Source of the DNA: Vibrio sp. HI00D65
Lineage (GTDB): Bacteria > Pseudomonadota > Gammaproteobacteria > Enterobacterales > Vibrionaceae
DNA length: 64,000 bases
Assembly (NCBI RefSeq): GCF_001635455.1
Contig: NZ_LWEH01000552.1
Location: forward strand, 1-64,000
Direction of reading: 5' to 3'
Shown here: one piece after another, positions 16,863-26,473 of the stretch
Layout of the letters: each line of letters begins with the position of its first letter
How positions within the stretch are numbered: position 1 is the first letter of the stretch
Position numbers and translations under genes: made by a program
The notes under the pieces: generated by a model
The model's input: only the letters and a program-made list of their open reading frames with translations
What the model was told of the DNA's origin: nothing
Databases searched by the model: none

Positions 16863-17722
16863 AGTAAGAACATGTGAGTGGAGAACGCACTGAGTATTTG
16901 TGTCATATCTACCATGCCGACCGCATTGAGCCCATCACACACCATTAGCCTTTTTACACGATTCCTTGTCATGTTAATCATGGCGTTAAACAAGAAGTCA
17001 CCATGATTAACATGCAAAACAGGGAAGGTTGCTATCTCGCCGACAGGTGTATCGCGCGGACGATCATCGAGCATCACCGCGTGTAATAAATTGGTCCGTG
17101 TGACGATTCCATACGGGAAGGAGCATGATGTTCCAAAAGCTTTTGGTTCATCATGTTCCAGATGAACCAAGGCCGAGTCTAAGCCTTGCTGTTTAAGGAT
17201 TTTAGTCACTTGATTGATAGGCTGATCGGGTTCAAGTATCAGTGGTGGGTGATAAATCGAATCATCGACTTTGGTCAGTATGAACTCGGCAAGATTCTGC
17301 TGTTGCTGAGCGGCTTCAACCAATGCTTTTCGGGTCGAGAGGTTGCTATCAAAGTAAGCGGCGAATTGGCCGTTAGCGTGGTATAGCTCAAGAAAAACGT
17401 CGCTTGGTAATAGATAACTTAGTGTGTCTTCCAGTGCGATATATTGATGTTTGGTGTGAGGCTCAAACTGACTGCGCACATCGAAGATATCGTCATTGGC
17501 ATAGTGTGCATAGATCTCTCCATCGCTGCTGGAACGCTCTTCAACAGCACCTTTAATCAGAATATGCAGGTGTCGACTCGGGCGGTCTGCTTCCAATATC
17601 ACTTCGTGTGCTCGGTAGTAAACCACGTCCAAAGCCGATCGCAGCGTTAACTGTTCAGCCTCAGACAAGCTATTGAAGGGCGGGTGCTGCATATTAAATT
17701 TATCAGGCATAAGCAATGGCAA
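16745..17722 (-). pseudogene. cNMP-binding and CBS part of a frameshifted DUF294 protein
   Basis: This is the upstream half. Residues 10-130 form a cyclic-nucleotide-binding fold (VILEADRPSRHLHILIKGAVEE ... YLLPSDVFLELYH), and residues 155-280 a CBS pair (PINQVTKILKQQGLDSALV; GIVTRTNLLHAVML; VKRLMVCDGLNAVGMVDMTQILSAFSTH). After FSTH the frame runs into about 40 unrelated residues, while the true continuation appears in another frame at 16862. In relatives, cNMP, CBS, nucleotidyltransferase and DUF294_C form one polypeptide. It begins the minus-strand group DUF294-exonuclease-acs. The break is either a real loss-of-function mutation, a slippage variant or a sequencing error. Confidence 0.8.
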
Positions 17723-17948
17723 AGAAATAGGAATCTCTTTTCAGTCTGACCAATTACTCGCGAAGCTCCAGACGACTTTAGTCTAAGTGAGAGAGTGGCG
17801 ATTTGGGGAGCTTAGATATCTTGCTGAAATGCGATATCTGAACTAATTGAATATGGGAATACTATCCCCGCAATAATTCCCTTTTTCATCTTTTGTGACC
17901 TAGGCATAATTGGCGCTCCCTTGTTCCACACACTTTTATAGGTCGCCT

Positions 17949-19130
17949 ATGTTTAATCCCTCCCCTTATGGCTGGATATCCCAGTATTTTCTTGGTTTCT
18001 TTTTTGCCTATGGCGTTTATTTGCCATTTTGGGCGCTGTGGTTTGAAGACCAAGGCGTGTCTGCAGGGGACATTGGCGTATTGATTGGGGTAGGCTTGGC
18101 TACGCGTTGTGTTGCTAACTTTGTCATAACACCACGTATCTATAAAGTTGAGCATTTAATGCCAGCATTGCGTTGCCTCAGTTTTGTCGCGCTATTATTC
18201 GTTGGTTTCCATTTCTTTACTGGTGGTAGCTTTTTATTGATGCTGCTAGCAACGGTGATGTTCAACCTCTGCTATGGACCGATTATTCCGCTTTCTGATG
18301 CAATGGCGAACCATTACAGCCGTCTCAAAATACTCGATTATGGACGTACACGTTTGTGGGGATCAGTGGCATTTATTGCGGGTTCTACCGTGGTTGGTTA
18401 TCTGGTGGCTGAATTTGGCACGGATATGATTTTGTATACTGCACTGGCAGGGGTGTTGGTTTCTCTGTTGCTCGCGATGAGAAACCCAAACGTGATGCCG
18501 GTGACAGAGTCTGAGCAAGTTGCTGAAAGACCTAAACTTGGCCAACTGTTACGTGAATCATCGGTAGTGAAGTTTCTTACATTGATGGCACTGCTTCAAG
18601 GAAGCCACGCCGCGTATTACAGCTTTAGTGCGATTTACTGGAAAGAGGCGGGGCACTCTGAGGCGATCATCGGTTATCTGTGGAGCTTGGCTGTGGTTGC
18701 TGAGGTGGCAGTATTTGCTCTGAGCAAGCGATTGTTTGCTGGATTATCATTGCGCACTCTGTTTGTGATTGCTGGCATCGGAGTAATGGCTCGTTGGGGT
18801 ATTACGGCATCAACGACTGCGATTCCAGTATTGATACTGGCCCAGCTGCTGCACGGGGTGACATTTGCGATGGCACATATCGCTGCGATTCAATACATTC
18901 AGTCTCAAGAGTCGAACAAAATGGTGGCACTGCAGGCACTTTATAATGCGATACCACTTGGTGCCTTTATCGCGTTAATGACGACCTTAAGTGGTTGGGG
19001 TTACGAACTGTGGGGCGCGAATATCTTCTGGGGAATGGCTGCGATGGGTGCCATTGCCCTGTTTATCAAGCTTGATGAAAGAAGCTCTGTGGTTGAAGTT
19101 AATCAACCTGAGTCAGAAGTTCATAGCTGA
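17949..19130 (+). CDS. MFS transporter, 3-phenylpropionate permease (HcaT) family
   Basis: This is a major facilitator superfamily permease of about 393 residues with 12 predicted membrane helices, most similar by eye to E. coli HcaT (shared GVYLPFWALWFEDQG, LLQGSHAAYYSFSAIYWKEAG, GYLWSLAVVAEVAVFALSKRLF). Start chosen at ATG 17949 (MFNPSPYGWISQYF), with AGG 7 bases upstream; an upstream ATG at 17910 adds 13 residues not seen in the family. No aromatic-acid catabolic genes are nearby, so the substrate is unknown and phenylpropionate transport should not be assumed. It is divergent from the DUF294 gene and followed by a terminator. Confidence 0.85.
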   Translation: MFNPSPYGWISQYFLGFFFAYGVYLPFWALWFEDQGVSAGDIGVLIGVGLATRCVANFVITPRIYKVEHLMPALRCLSFVALLFVGFHFFTGGSFLLMLLATVMFNLCYGPIIPLSDAMANHYSRLKILDYGRTRLWGSVAFIAGSTVVGYLVAEFGTDMILYTALAGVLVSLLLAMRNPNVMPVTESEQVAERPKLGQLLRESSVVKFLTLMALLQGSHAAYYSFSAIYWKEAGHSEAIIGYLWSLAVVAEVAVFALSKRLFAGLSLRTLFVIAGIGVMARWGITASTTAIPVLILAQLLHGVTFAMAHIAAIQYIQSQESNKMVALQALYNAIPLGAFIALMTTLSGWGYELWGANIFWGMAAMGAIALFIKLDERSSVVEVNQPESEVHS

Positions 19131-19211
19131 TAATCAATCGTGATTATTAGAGTCTAAAGCACAGAATTTAAGCGATGCGATTGAGTTAATGATTCATCCT
19201 TAGTTAAATGA

Positions 19212-19238
19212 AACCTCTCCCTTATGGAGAGGTTTTTT
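19212..19238 (+). terminator. Terminator of the MFS gene
   Basis: The stem is AACCTCTCC / GGAGAGGTT with a 5-base loop and a T run. It ends just before the crbS start region, so crbS needs its own promoter or readthrough. Confidence 0.88.
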
Positions 19239-19260
19239 ATGGATGAAGAAAGGGTTTTCA

Positions 19261-22200
19261 ATGCAAGGATGGGTAGTAATTCCAGTCTCTTTAGCCTACT
19301 TGGGCGTGTTATTTCTGATCGCTTGGTATGGAGACAGGCAGGTTCGTTGGCTATCGCGTTGGCGACCGTGGATCTATAGCCTTTCTATTGCGGTGTATTG
19401 TACCTCGTGGACCTTCTATGGAACGGTGGGTCAGGCGAGTAATAACCCTTGGTCTTTCTTACCCATCTATCTTGCACCGATTCTGGTCTTCACTCTTGGG
19501 TGGCGGATCTTAGCGCGATTGATTCTGATAGCAAAACGGGAACACATTACCTCAATTGCCGACTTCATCGCGGCTCGTTATGGCAAATCTCAAGGTTTAG
19601 CAGTAGCGGTGACGGTTATCGCTGTGATCGGTATTTTGCCTTATATCGCGTTGCAACTGCGTGGTATCACCATGGGGCTGGATATTGTTGCTCCAAGTCT
19701 GGCTCAAGATTTCGGCTATCAGGATTACCATGTTTCCTGGTTTGTGGTTGGTGCGCTAGCTATTTTTACCATGTTGTTTGGTACAAGGCACATCGATAAC
19801 ACGGAGCATCACCGTGGCATGATGATGGCGGTGGCGTTTGAGTCGATCGTTAAGCTGGCGGCATTTTTGATTGTTGGTTTGTTTATCATGTATTTGGCGA
19901 TGAGCAGCGACAAGATTGACCTGCTCGACGTGGCGGCGAGCACTTATGAATCGCCGAATATTCCGACCTTAATTATCCATACTGTTTTGACCATGTTGGC
20001 GATTGTCTGTCTACCGCGCCAGTTTCATACCATGGTTGTTGAGAATGAACGCCCTCAAGATCTGCATACCGCTCGCTGGTTATTTCCGCTTTATCTGATT
20101 TTGATGGGGCTGTTTGTTCTGCCAATTGCATGGGCGGGGCAAGGGCTGCTTCCAAGCATGCCTGCAGATACGTATGTGATTAGCCTGCCGATGGCTGAAG
20201 GTGCCAATAACATTGCCTTGCTTGCGTTCCTTGGCGGTACATCAGCGGCCAGTGGTATGGTGATCGTATCGACCATCGCGTTGGCGATCATGGTGTCGAA
20301 CGATCTAGTGATGCCGCTATTGCTGCGCCGAATGCGCCTCACCCAAAGGACTCACCGCCACTTCTCTGGGTTACTATTGGTGATTCGTCGTGGGCTTATT
20401 TTACTGCTTCTCCTTGGTGCTTGGTTGTTCTATCAGGCGCTCGATACCATACATTCTTTATCCGCTATCGGCTTCCTTTCGTTTGCTGCGATTGCTCAAT
20501 TTGCACCGGCTCTGATCGGTGGTCTGTACTGGCGTCCTGGTAATCGCAGGGGGGTTTATGTCGGTTTAATGGTCGGCTCGGTGATTTGGCTAATTACTTT
20601 GATGAGTCAAACCAGTATGTTGGCTGGCGACAGTCAAAGTAACTTGCTGCTGTGGATCATCACACCACCAGAGTTACTCAATAGTTGGGATATTAGCAGT
20701 TCAAACTGGGGGATAGTGCTGAGTATTGTGCTCAATACTTTGTGTTATGCCGTGGTTTCTATTTCGACTAGAGCAAGCCTAAGTGAGCGCTTACAATCGG
20801 CGGCATTCGTTGGTACGCCGCTGCCTGAAAATGAGAACATTAGCCTTTATCAAAGTCGTGTAACCGTGGCTGAATTAGAGATGTTGGCGTCGCGCTTTGT
20901 CGGTCGCAAGCGAGCGAAAAGTGCTATCCAAAGTTACTGGCAGCAGCAAGGTCAGCCATTACTTCCTAATCAGCAAGCGCCTGCAAGCTTGATTCGACAT
21001 GCTGAGCGCGTGTTGGCGGGTGTGTTTGGTGCTTCATCTGCGAAGTTAGTACTTACTTCTGCTTTGCAGGGCAGAAATATGCAGCTTGAAGAAGTGGCGA
21101 CCATCGTTGATGAAGCCTCGGAGTTGTACGATTTTAGCCGTGGTTTACTGCAAGGGGCGATTGAGCACATTGGTCAAGGAATTGCAGTGGTGGACAAACA
21201 GATGAGGCTGGTGGCGTGGAATCAGCGTTATTTGGAACTGTTTGAATTCCCTGCTGGCTTGATACAAGTGGGCAGGCCGATCTCCGATGTGATTCGTCAT
21301 AATGCGCAGCAAGGTTTGTGTGGTCCGGGTGACCCGGAAGATCACGTGCGTCGCCGTGTTTATCACTTGGAACAAGGTACACGACATACCTCTTCTCGTA
21401 TTCGTCCTGATGGTCGAGTGATTGAGGTGCAAGGTAACCCAATGCCAAGCGGCGGCTTTGTGATGAGCTTTACTGATATCACGGTATTTAGACAAGCAGA
21501 GCAGGCGTTAAAAGACGCGAATGAAAGCTTGGAATCAAGAGTACACGAACGAACTCAAGAGCTCGAAAAGCTGAACCATCGTTTGGTTAAAGCAACACAG
21601 ATATCTGATCAGGAATCACAATCTAAGAGTCGTTTCTTAGCGGCGGTGAGCCACGATTTGATGCAGCCATTGAATGCGGCTCGGCTGTTTGCTTCGTCAC
21701 TTTCTGAGGTGGCAAAAGAGCAAGAGGTGAAGCAGCTTTCGTCCCACATTGAAAGTGCATTGGGTGCGGCCGAGGACTTGATTGGCGACTTGCTGGATAT
21801 CTCACGATTAGAGTCTGGCAAACTGGAGACCAACATTCACGCCATTGCGGTGCACGATGTACTTGCTAACTTGAATGCGGAATTTAGTGCCTTAGCGACG
21901 CAGCAAAAAATTGATTTCAAGATGATCCCATCATCTCTGTTTATTCACTCTGACCCTAAATTGCTGAGACGAGTGATTCAGAACTTTTTGACTAATGCCT
22001 TCCGCTATAACCCAGAAGGGAAAGTTGTGCTCGGAGCAAGACGAGTCAATGGGCAGGTTCGAATCGATGTGTGGGATAACGGAACCGGTATTGATGAAGA
22101 CAAGCAACAAGAGATCTTCGAAGAGTTCACTCGTGGTAGCCAAGTGCGTTCTGATCAAGGCTTAGGGCTGGGTCTCGCGATTTCTAAAGGTATTGCTCAT

Positions 22201-22692
22201 GTGCTTGGTCATCAAATATCGATGCGTTCATGGACGGGACGAGGCAGTGTCTTTTCTATTACTTTAGCAAGAGCGGAACAAGTGGCTCCGGTTGTGCAAG
22301 TTGCTTTGCCAGTGGCGAGCAGTGATATCGAGCATCTTAAAATCTTGTGTGTTGATAATGAACGAGAGATTTTGGTCGGGATGGAGAACCTGATTGGTCG
22401 CTGGGGTTGTGAGGTCAAGATGGCAGTTGATTTGGTCGAAAGCTTGAAGTGCCTAGATGATGACTGGAAACCCGATGTGATCTTTTCTGATTACCGTCTG
22501 GATAATGGCAGAACAGGCCTTGAGGTGTTGCAACAATGCCGTTTGCGCCTTGGTGACTCTTTTGAAGGAGTTATCATCAGTGCCGATAGAACCGATGAGA
22601 TGTTGGCAGCGATAAAAGCCAATAGTTTTAGCTTTATTGCCAAGCCTGTGAAGCCGCTAAAACTCAGAGCGGTATTGAATCGCGTGAGTTAA
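19261..22692 (+). CDS. crbS: Hybrid sensor kinase with sodium/solute symporter domain (CrbS)
   Basis: This is a 1143-residue inner-membrane sensor. Residues 1-480 are a 13-helix sodium:solute symporter-like domain, about 632-745 a PAS domain (GQGIAVVDKQMRLVAWN), then a coiled coil, a HisKA domain with phospho-accepting His798 in FLAAVSHDLMQPLNAARLF, a HATPase domain (N-box NAFRYNPEG, G-box GLGLGLAIS) and a C-terminal receiver with Asp1077 (FSDYRLDNGRTG). CrbS of Vibrio cholerae, with CrbR, activates acs (the acetate switch); related kinases are CbrA and MxtR of pseudomonads. ATG 19261 is preferred over 19243 because AAAGGG lies 7 bases upstream. Its likely partner CrbR is at 28890-29528. Confidence 0.92.
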   Translation: MQGWVVIPVSLAYLGVLFLIAWYGDRQVRWLSRWRPWIYSLSIAVYCTSWTFYGTVGQASNNPWSFLPIYLAPILVFTLGWRILARLILIAKREHITSIADFIAARYGKSQGLAVAVTVIAVIGILPYIALQLRGITMGLDIVAPSLAQDFGYQDYHVSWFVVGALAIFTMLFGTRHIDNTEHHRGMMMAVAFESIVKLAAFLIVGLFIMYLAMSSDKIDLLDVAASTYESPNIPTLIIHTVLTMLAIVCLPRQFHTMVVENERPQDLHTARWLFPLYLILMGLFVLPIAWAGQGLLPSMPADTYVISLPMAEGANNIALLAFLGGTSAASGMVIVSTIALAIMVSNDLVMPLLLRRMRLTQRTHRHFSGLLLVIRRGLILLLLLGAWLFYQALDTIHSLSAIGFLSFAAIAQFAPALIGGLYWRPGNRRGVYVGLMVGSVIWLITLMSQTSMLAGDSQSNLLLWIITPPELLNSWDISSSNWGIVLSIVLNTLCYAVVSISTRASLSERLQSAAFVGTPLPENENISLYQSRVTVAELEMLASRFVGRKRAKSAIQSYWQQQGQPLLPNQQAPASLIRHAERVLAGVFGASSAKLVLTSALQGRNMQLEEVATIVDEASELYDFSRGLLQGAIEHIGQGIAVVDKQMRLVAWNQRYLELFEFPAGLIQVGRPISDVIRHNAQQGLCGPGDPEDHVRRRVYHLEQGTRHTSSRIRPDGRVIEVQGNPMPSGGFVMSFTDITVFRQAEQALKDANESLESRVHERTQELEKLNHRLVKATQISDQESQSKSRFLAAVSHDLMQPLNAARLFASSLSEVAKEQEVKQLSSHIESALGAAEDLIGDLLDISRLESGKLETNIHAIAVHDVLANLNAEFSALATQQKIDFKMIPSSLFIHSDPKLLRRVIQNFLTNAFRYNPEGKVVLGARRVNGQVRIDVWDNGTGIDEDKQQEIFEEFTRGSQVRSDQGLGLGLAISKGIAHVLGHQISMRSWTGRGSVFSITLARAEQVAPVVQVALPVASSDIEHLKILCVDNEREILVGMENLIGRWGCEVKMAVDLVESLKCLDDDWKPDVIFSDYRLDNGRTGLEVLQQCRLRLGDSFEGVIISADRTDEMLAAIKANSFSFIAKPVKPLKLRAVLNRVS

Positions 22693-22728
22693 TTTAATTA
22701 ACTATTTTCTATTAACTATTAGATCCCT

Positions 22729-22754
22729 AAAAAGGCCTCAGATGAGGCCTTTTT
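22729..22754. terminator. Bidirectional terminator between crbS and fumC
   Basis: The stem is AAAAAGGCCTC / GAGGCCTTTTT with a 4-base loop, between convergent genes. Confidence 0.92.
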
Positions 22755-22786
22755 CGATCCAGTAGACTTGTTATGAATTACTGGCT

Positions 22787-24172
22787 TTAACCTGCGATAC
22801 CACCTTGAGTGAGCGCGGTTGGGTCAAGTAGCTTGCTGAGTTCTTCTCGGCTTAGATCGGTTTCTCTTTCTGCAACATCAAGGATCGGCAAACCCTCTTT
22901 GTAGGCTTTCTTGGCAATATCTGCTGCCTTTAGGTAACCAATCACAGGATTAAGCGCCGTCACCAGAATTGGATTCTTTGACAGCGCTAAATCCAGATTG
23001 TCTTGGCGCACAGTGAAAGTTGCGATGGCTTTATCTGCCAGCGCAACAGAGCTATTAGCTAAAAGCTCGATACTTTCTAATACGTTATGAGCAATGACTG
23101 GCAGCATCACATTCAGTTGGAAGTTGCCAGACTGGCCTGCTATCGTAATAGTAGTGTCGTTACCAATCACCTGCGCTGCCGCCATCGCTGCGGCTTCTGG
23201 TATTACAGGGTTCACTTTACCGGGCATGATAGATGAGCCTGGTTGCAAGGCCTGCAATTCAATTTCTCCTAAGCCAGCTAATGGGCCAGAGTTCATCCAG
23301 CGAAGATCGTTTGCGATCTTCATGATCGCAACTGCTGCAGTTTTGAGCTGACCCGAAAAGGCAACGATCGCATCTTGGCTACTGAGGTTAAAAAAGAAGT
23401 TTTCACTCGAGTTAAAGCTGATCTTTGTCGATTGCGACAGGTTACTTGCAAACTTATCGGCAAAGCGGGGATCAGCATTAATGCCTGTACCTACCGCCGT
23501 TCCACCTTGAGCAAGCGCTTTAATAGCGGGCAGGGTGCTTTCAATCGCTTGTTTAGCGTGTTCAATCTGGAACTTCCAGCCACCCAACTCTTGAGCAAAG
23601 GTAATCGGCATCGCATCCATTAGGTGAGTACGGCCGGTTTTCACGACCTCAACAAGCTCTTGCTGTTTAATTGTCAGTATCTCAGACAGGTGGCTTAGTG
23701 CTGGTAGCAGCTTGTTTTCCGCAGTGAGTGCGACACTGACTTGAATCGCGGTTGGCACCACATCGTTGCTGCTTTGGCCCATGTTGACGTGATCGTTCGG
23801 GTTCACGTCGCCTTGTAAACTTCTTGATGCGAGTGTCGCAATCACTTCGTTGGCGTTCATGTTAGAGCTAGTACCAGAGCCGGTTTGGTAGACATCGATC
23901 GGGAATTGATCGAGATGTTTGCCATCGATGATCTCTTGGCTCGCATCGGCGATCGCATTGGCAATATCGCCTTCCAATAAGCCTAATTGAGCATTGGTAT
24001 CTGCTGCAGCTTGTTTAATTAATGCCAGTGCTTGAATAAAGCTGGTGGGCATTTTGTGGGAGCTAAACGCGAAGTTATCTGCGGCACGTTGAGTTTGTGC
24101 TTGATACAGCGCATCAGCAGGGACTTTTACTTCCCCCATGCTGTCTTTTTCAATTCGAAATTGTAGGGTCAT
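22787..24172 (-). CDS. fumC: Fumarate hydratase, class II (iron-independent)
   Basis: FumC interconverts fumarate and malate in the citric acid cycle without an iron-sulfur cluster, so it can replace Fe-S fumarases when iron is scarce or under oxidative stress. It has 461 residues, as in the family. Visible motifs are TGSGTSSNMNANEV near 100, GRTHLMDAMPITFAQELGGW near 183 and the lyase signature GSSIMPGKVNPV near 315. It lies 12 bp after a small gene whose promoter carries a strong Fur box, so the pair is almost certainly induced by iron limitation. Confidence 0.97.
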   Translation of the reverse strand: MTLQFRIEKDSMGEVKVPADALYQAQTQRAADNFAFSSHKMPTSFIQALALIKQAAADTNAQLGLLEGDIANAIADASQEIIDGKHLDQFPIDVYQTGSGTSSNMNANEVIATLASRSLQGDVNPNDHVNMGQSSNDVVPTAIQVSVALTAENKLLPALSHLSEILTIKQQELVEVVKTGRTHLMDAMPITFAQELGGWKFQIEHAKQAIESTLPAIKALAQGGTAVGTGINADPRFADKFASNLSQSTKISFNSSENFFFNLSSQDAIVAFSGQLKTAAVAIMKIANDLRWMNSGPLAGLGEIELQALQPGSSIMPGKVNPVIPEAAAMAAAQVIGNDTTITIAGQSGNFQLNVMLPVIAHNVLESIELLANSSVALADKAIATFTVRQDNLDLALSKNPILVTALNPVIGYLKAADIAKKAYKEGLPILDVAERETDLSREELSKLLDPTALTQGGIAG

Positions 24173-24184
24173 CTTCTATCCTTG

Positions 24185-24577
24185 TTAGCCAAGTGGGGCT
24201 TTGACTTGTTGTAGTGTCTGGCTGAGATTCAAAAAACGCGCCTGGCCATGTGGTTGCTGGCAGTAGTGGCGTTTTAGATAAAATAGTGGTGAGTGAATTG
24301 AGTCTAGGCAGATATAACGAAAGGTAAAACTGCGCTCAGGTGATTCAATCGCTTCAATCAGATGGAAGAAAACTTGGCGCAGGTACAGCTCGCACAGCAA
24401 GATATTTTCTTGGGCGGCGTGTTTTTCATAGTATGCGGCAAGTGTTTGTGCACACTCGATGTAGTCTCGAATTACAAACGGCTCGTGACCGTGAACTTGC
24501 TCTGAGGCGGTAAAGCGATCCTGCGCTTTGTAGAACCGCGAATAGAGGACCTGCTGCTCTTTCATCATCATCTTCAT
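24185..24577 (-). CDS. Small Fur-controlled protein upstream of fumC (FagA-like by position)
   Basis: This is a 130-residue cytoplasmic, helix-rich protein with no signal peptide, membrane segment or metal-binding cluster that I recognise. Its position (first gene of a Fur-regulated unit with fumC) matches fagA (Fur-associated gene) of pseudomonads, where the order is fagA-fumC-orfX-sodA. I infer the relation from context only. Several in-frame Met codons at the N-terminus (MKMMMK) leave the exact start open. The Fur box at 24591-24609 ends 14 bases upstream of the first ATG. Confidence 0.65.
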   Translation of the reverse strand: MKMMMKEQQVLYSRFYKAQDRFTASEQVHGHEPFVIRDYIECAQTLAAYYEKHAAQENILLCELYLRQVFFHLIEAIESPERSFTFRYICLDSIHSPLFYLKRHYCQQPHGQARFLNLSQTLQQVKAPLG

Positions 24578-24590
24578 CTCTTTATTGGAT

Positions 24591-24609
24591 GTTAATGATA
24601 ATTATTATC
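24591..24609. promoter_or_regulatory. Fur box upstream of the fagA-like/fumC unit
   Basis: GTTAATGATAATTATTATC matches 17 of 19 positions of the Fur consensus GATAATGATAATCATTATC. It lies within the expected promoter, so Fe(II)-Fur should repress the pair. Confidence 0.88.
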
Positions 24610-24666
24610 AAATGTGGTTTTAAACACAACCCTTTGTTTCTGTTTTTATAAAACGGTAGGCAAAAG

Positions 24667-24695
24667 AAAAAGCCGATACATAACGTATCGGCTTT
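24667..24695 (-). terminator. Terminator of the acetate symporter operon
   Basis: The stem is AAAGCCGATAC / GTATCGGCTTT with a 5-base loop; on the minus strand it is followed by TTCTTTTG. Confidence 0.85.
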
Positions 24696-24759
24696 CTGAG
24701 ATTCAGTACCTAACCCCAACAATGCAAGTACTGATTGATTTATTGTTAAACATCTTTGT

Positions 24760-26463
24760 TTAGTGGTCGTGAGCTTCACCTGCACCTTTCGGGTAACGGA
24801 TGTTTTCAACCATCTCTTGCACGTCTTGTGGTACTTCAGCAGTCATTTTGTTTACCGCAATTGAAACTACGAAGTTTAGACACATACCTAGCGTACCTAT
24901 GCCTTCTGGGCTGATACCAAACCACCAGTTTTCAGGTGTGCTTGCTGCTGGGTTAACGAACTTGAAGTAGATGATGTAACTTGCTGTGAAGGCAATACCT
25001 GTCAACATACCTGCAATCGCGCCTTCCTTGTTCATCTTCTTGTAGAAGATACCTAGGATAATGGCTGGGAAGAAGGATGCTGCGGCTAAGCCGAAGGCAA
25101 ACGCTACTACCTGAGCTACGAAGCCTGGTGGGTTAATACCCAAGTAACCAGCACCGATAATCGCGACAATTGCTGCCAAACGAGCGGCTAGTAGCTCCTG
25201 CTTGTCGGTCATGTTTGGTCTGAAGCCTTTCTTCAACAAGTCATGTGAAATCGATGTTGATATTACCAGTAGCAGACCTGCGGCTGTTGATAGTGCGGCT
25301 GCTAGGCCACCTGCTGCCAGTAAAGCTACAACCCAGTTTGGTAGTTTTGCTAGCTCAGGAGAAGCCAATACGATGATGTCACGGTTAATCTTCATCTCGT
25401 TGCGCTCATCGCCCGAGTAGAACATTTTGCCATCGCCGTTCTTATCTTCCCAACCTACTAGGCCAGTGCTTTCCCAGTTTTTGTACCAGCTAGGTGCGTC
25501 TGCTGCTGTGACACCTTGCATGTCTGGGCCGTTAATCGTTTCAATCATGTTGACACGAGCGAAGGCGGCAACGCCCGGTGCTGTTGTGTATAGCAATGAG
25601 ATGAACAGTAGCGCCCAACCTGCTGAGATACGAGCATCACGTACTTTAGGTACTGTGAAGAAACGGATGATTACGTGTGGAAGACCCGCAGTACCCACCA
25701 TTAGAGCTGCACAGATGAAGAATACATCCACCATACTCTTGTTACCTTCGGTATAGGCGGTAAATCCGAGTTCTTCAGTTAGTCCATCCAGTTTATCGAG
25801 TAGGTAAACGTCTGTGCCTGAAATCGTTGAACCCATACCAAGTTGTGGAAGTGGGTTACCTGTCATCATGATTGAAGTGAAGATCGCTGGAACAAGGAAG
25901 GCGAAAATGAGGACACAGAATTGAGCTACCTGCGTATAAGTGATGCCTTTCATGCCACCAAGTACTGCGTAGAAGAACACAATACCCATACCAATGATGA
26001 TACCTAGGTTAATGTCGACCTCTAGGAAACGAGAGAATACTACGCCTACACCACGCATCTGGCCTGCAACGTATGTGAATGATACGAAGATTGCACAGAA
26101 TACTGCTACCATACGTGCTGTTTTCGAGTAGTAACGTTCACCGATAAAATCAGGAACCGTAAACTGACCGAACTTACGTAGGTAAGGTGCTAAACATAGT
26201 GCAAGTAGTACATAACCACCTGTCCAACCCATTAGGTAAACCGCACCGTCGTAACCAACGAATGAGATGATACCTGCCATTGAGATGAATGACGCGGCCG
26301 ACATCCAGTCAGCGGCTGTCGCCATACCGTTTGCTACTGGGTGTACACCACCGCCCGCAACGTAGAATTCACTGGTAGACCCTGCACGAGCCCAGATTGC
26401 GATGCCGATATACAGTGCGAAAGTGATACCGACGAGAATAAACGTCCAAGTTTGAATATCCAT
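24760..26463 (-). CDS. Sodium:solute (acetate) symporter, large subunit, VC_2705 type
   Basis: This is a 567-residue inner-membrane transporter of the sodium:solute symporter family with about 13 helices. It has family motifs such as AADWMSAASFISMAGIISF near residue 50 and GLAAALSTAAGLLLVISTSISHDL near 380, close to ActP-type acetate permeases. It belongs to the subgroup (VC_2705-like) that always pairs with a small DUF4212 protein, here encoded 10 bp upstream. Likely substrate is acetate or another short monocarboxylate; this fits the neighbouring crbS/crbR and acs. A soluble loop around residues 310-370 (ENKNGDGKMFYSGDERNE-like, Asp-rich) could bind Ca2+. Confidence 0.88.
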   Translation of the reverse strand: MDIQTWTFILVGITFALYIGIAIWARAGSTSEFYVAGGGVHPVANGMATAADWMSAASFISMAGIISFVGYDGAVYLMGWTGGYVLLALCLAPYLRKFGQFTVPDFIGERYYSKTARMVAVFCAIFVSFTYVAGQMRGVGVVFSRFLEVDINLGIIIGMGIVFFYAVLGGMKGITYTQVAQFCVLIFAFLVPAIFTSIMMTGNPLPQLGMGSTISGTDVYLLDKLDGLTEELGFTAYTEGNKSMVDVFFICAALMVGTAGLPHVIIRFFTVPKVRDARISAGWALLFISLLYTTAPGVAAFARVNMIETINGPDMQGVTAADAPSWYKNWESTGLVGWEDKNGDGKMFYSGDERNEMKINRDIIVLASPELAKLPNWVVALLAAGGLAAALSTAAGLLLVISTSISHDLLKKGFRPNMTDKQELLAARLAAIVAIIGAGYLGINPPGFVAQVVAFAFGLAAASFFPAIILGIFYKKMNKEGAIAGMLTGIAFTASYIIYFKFVNPAASTPENWWFGISPEGIGTLGMCLNFVVSIAVNKMTAEVPQDVQEMVENIRYPKGAGEAHDH

Positions 26464-26473
26464 GTTCTAGCCT

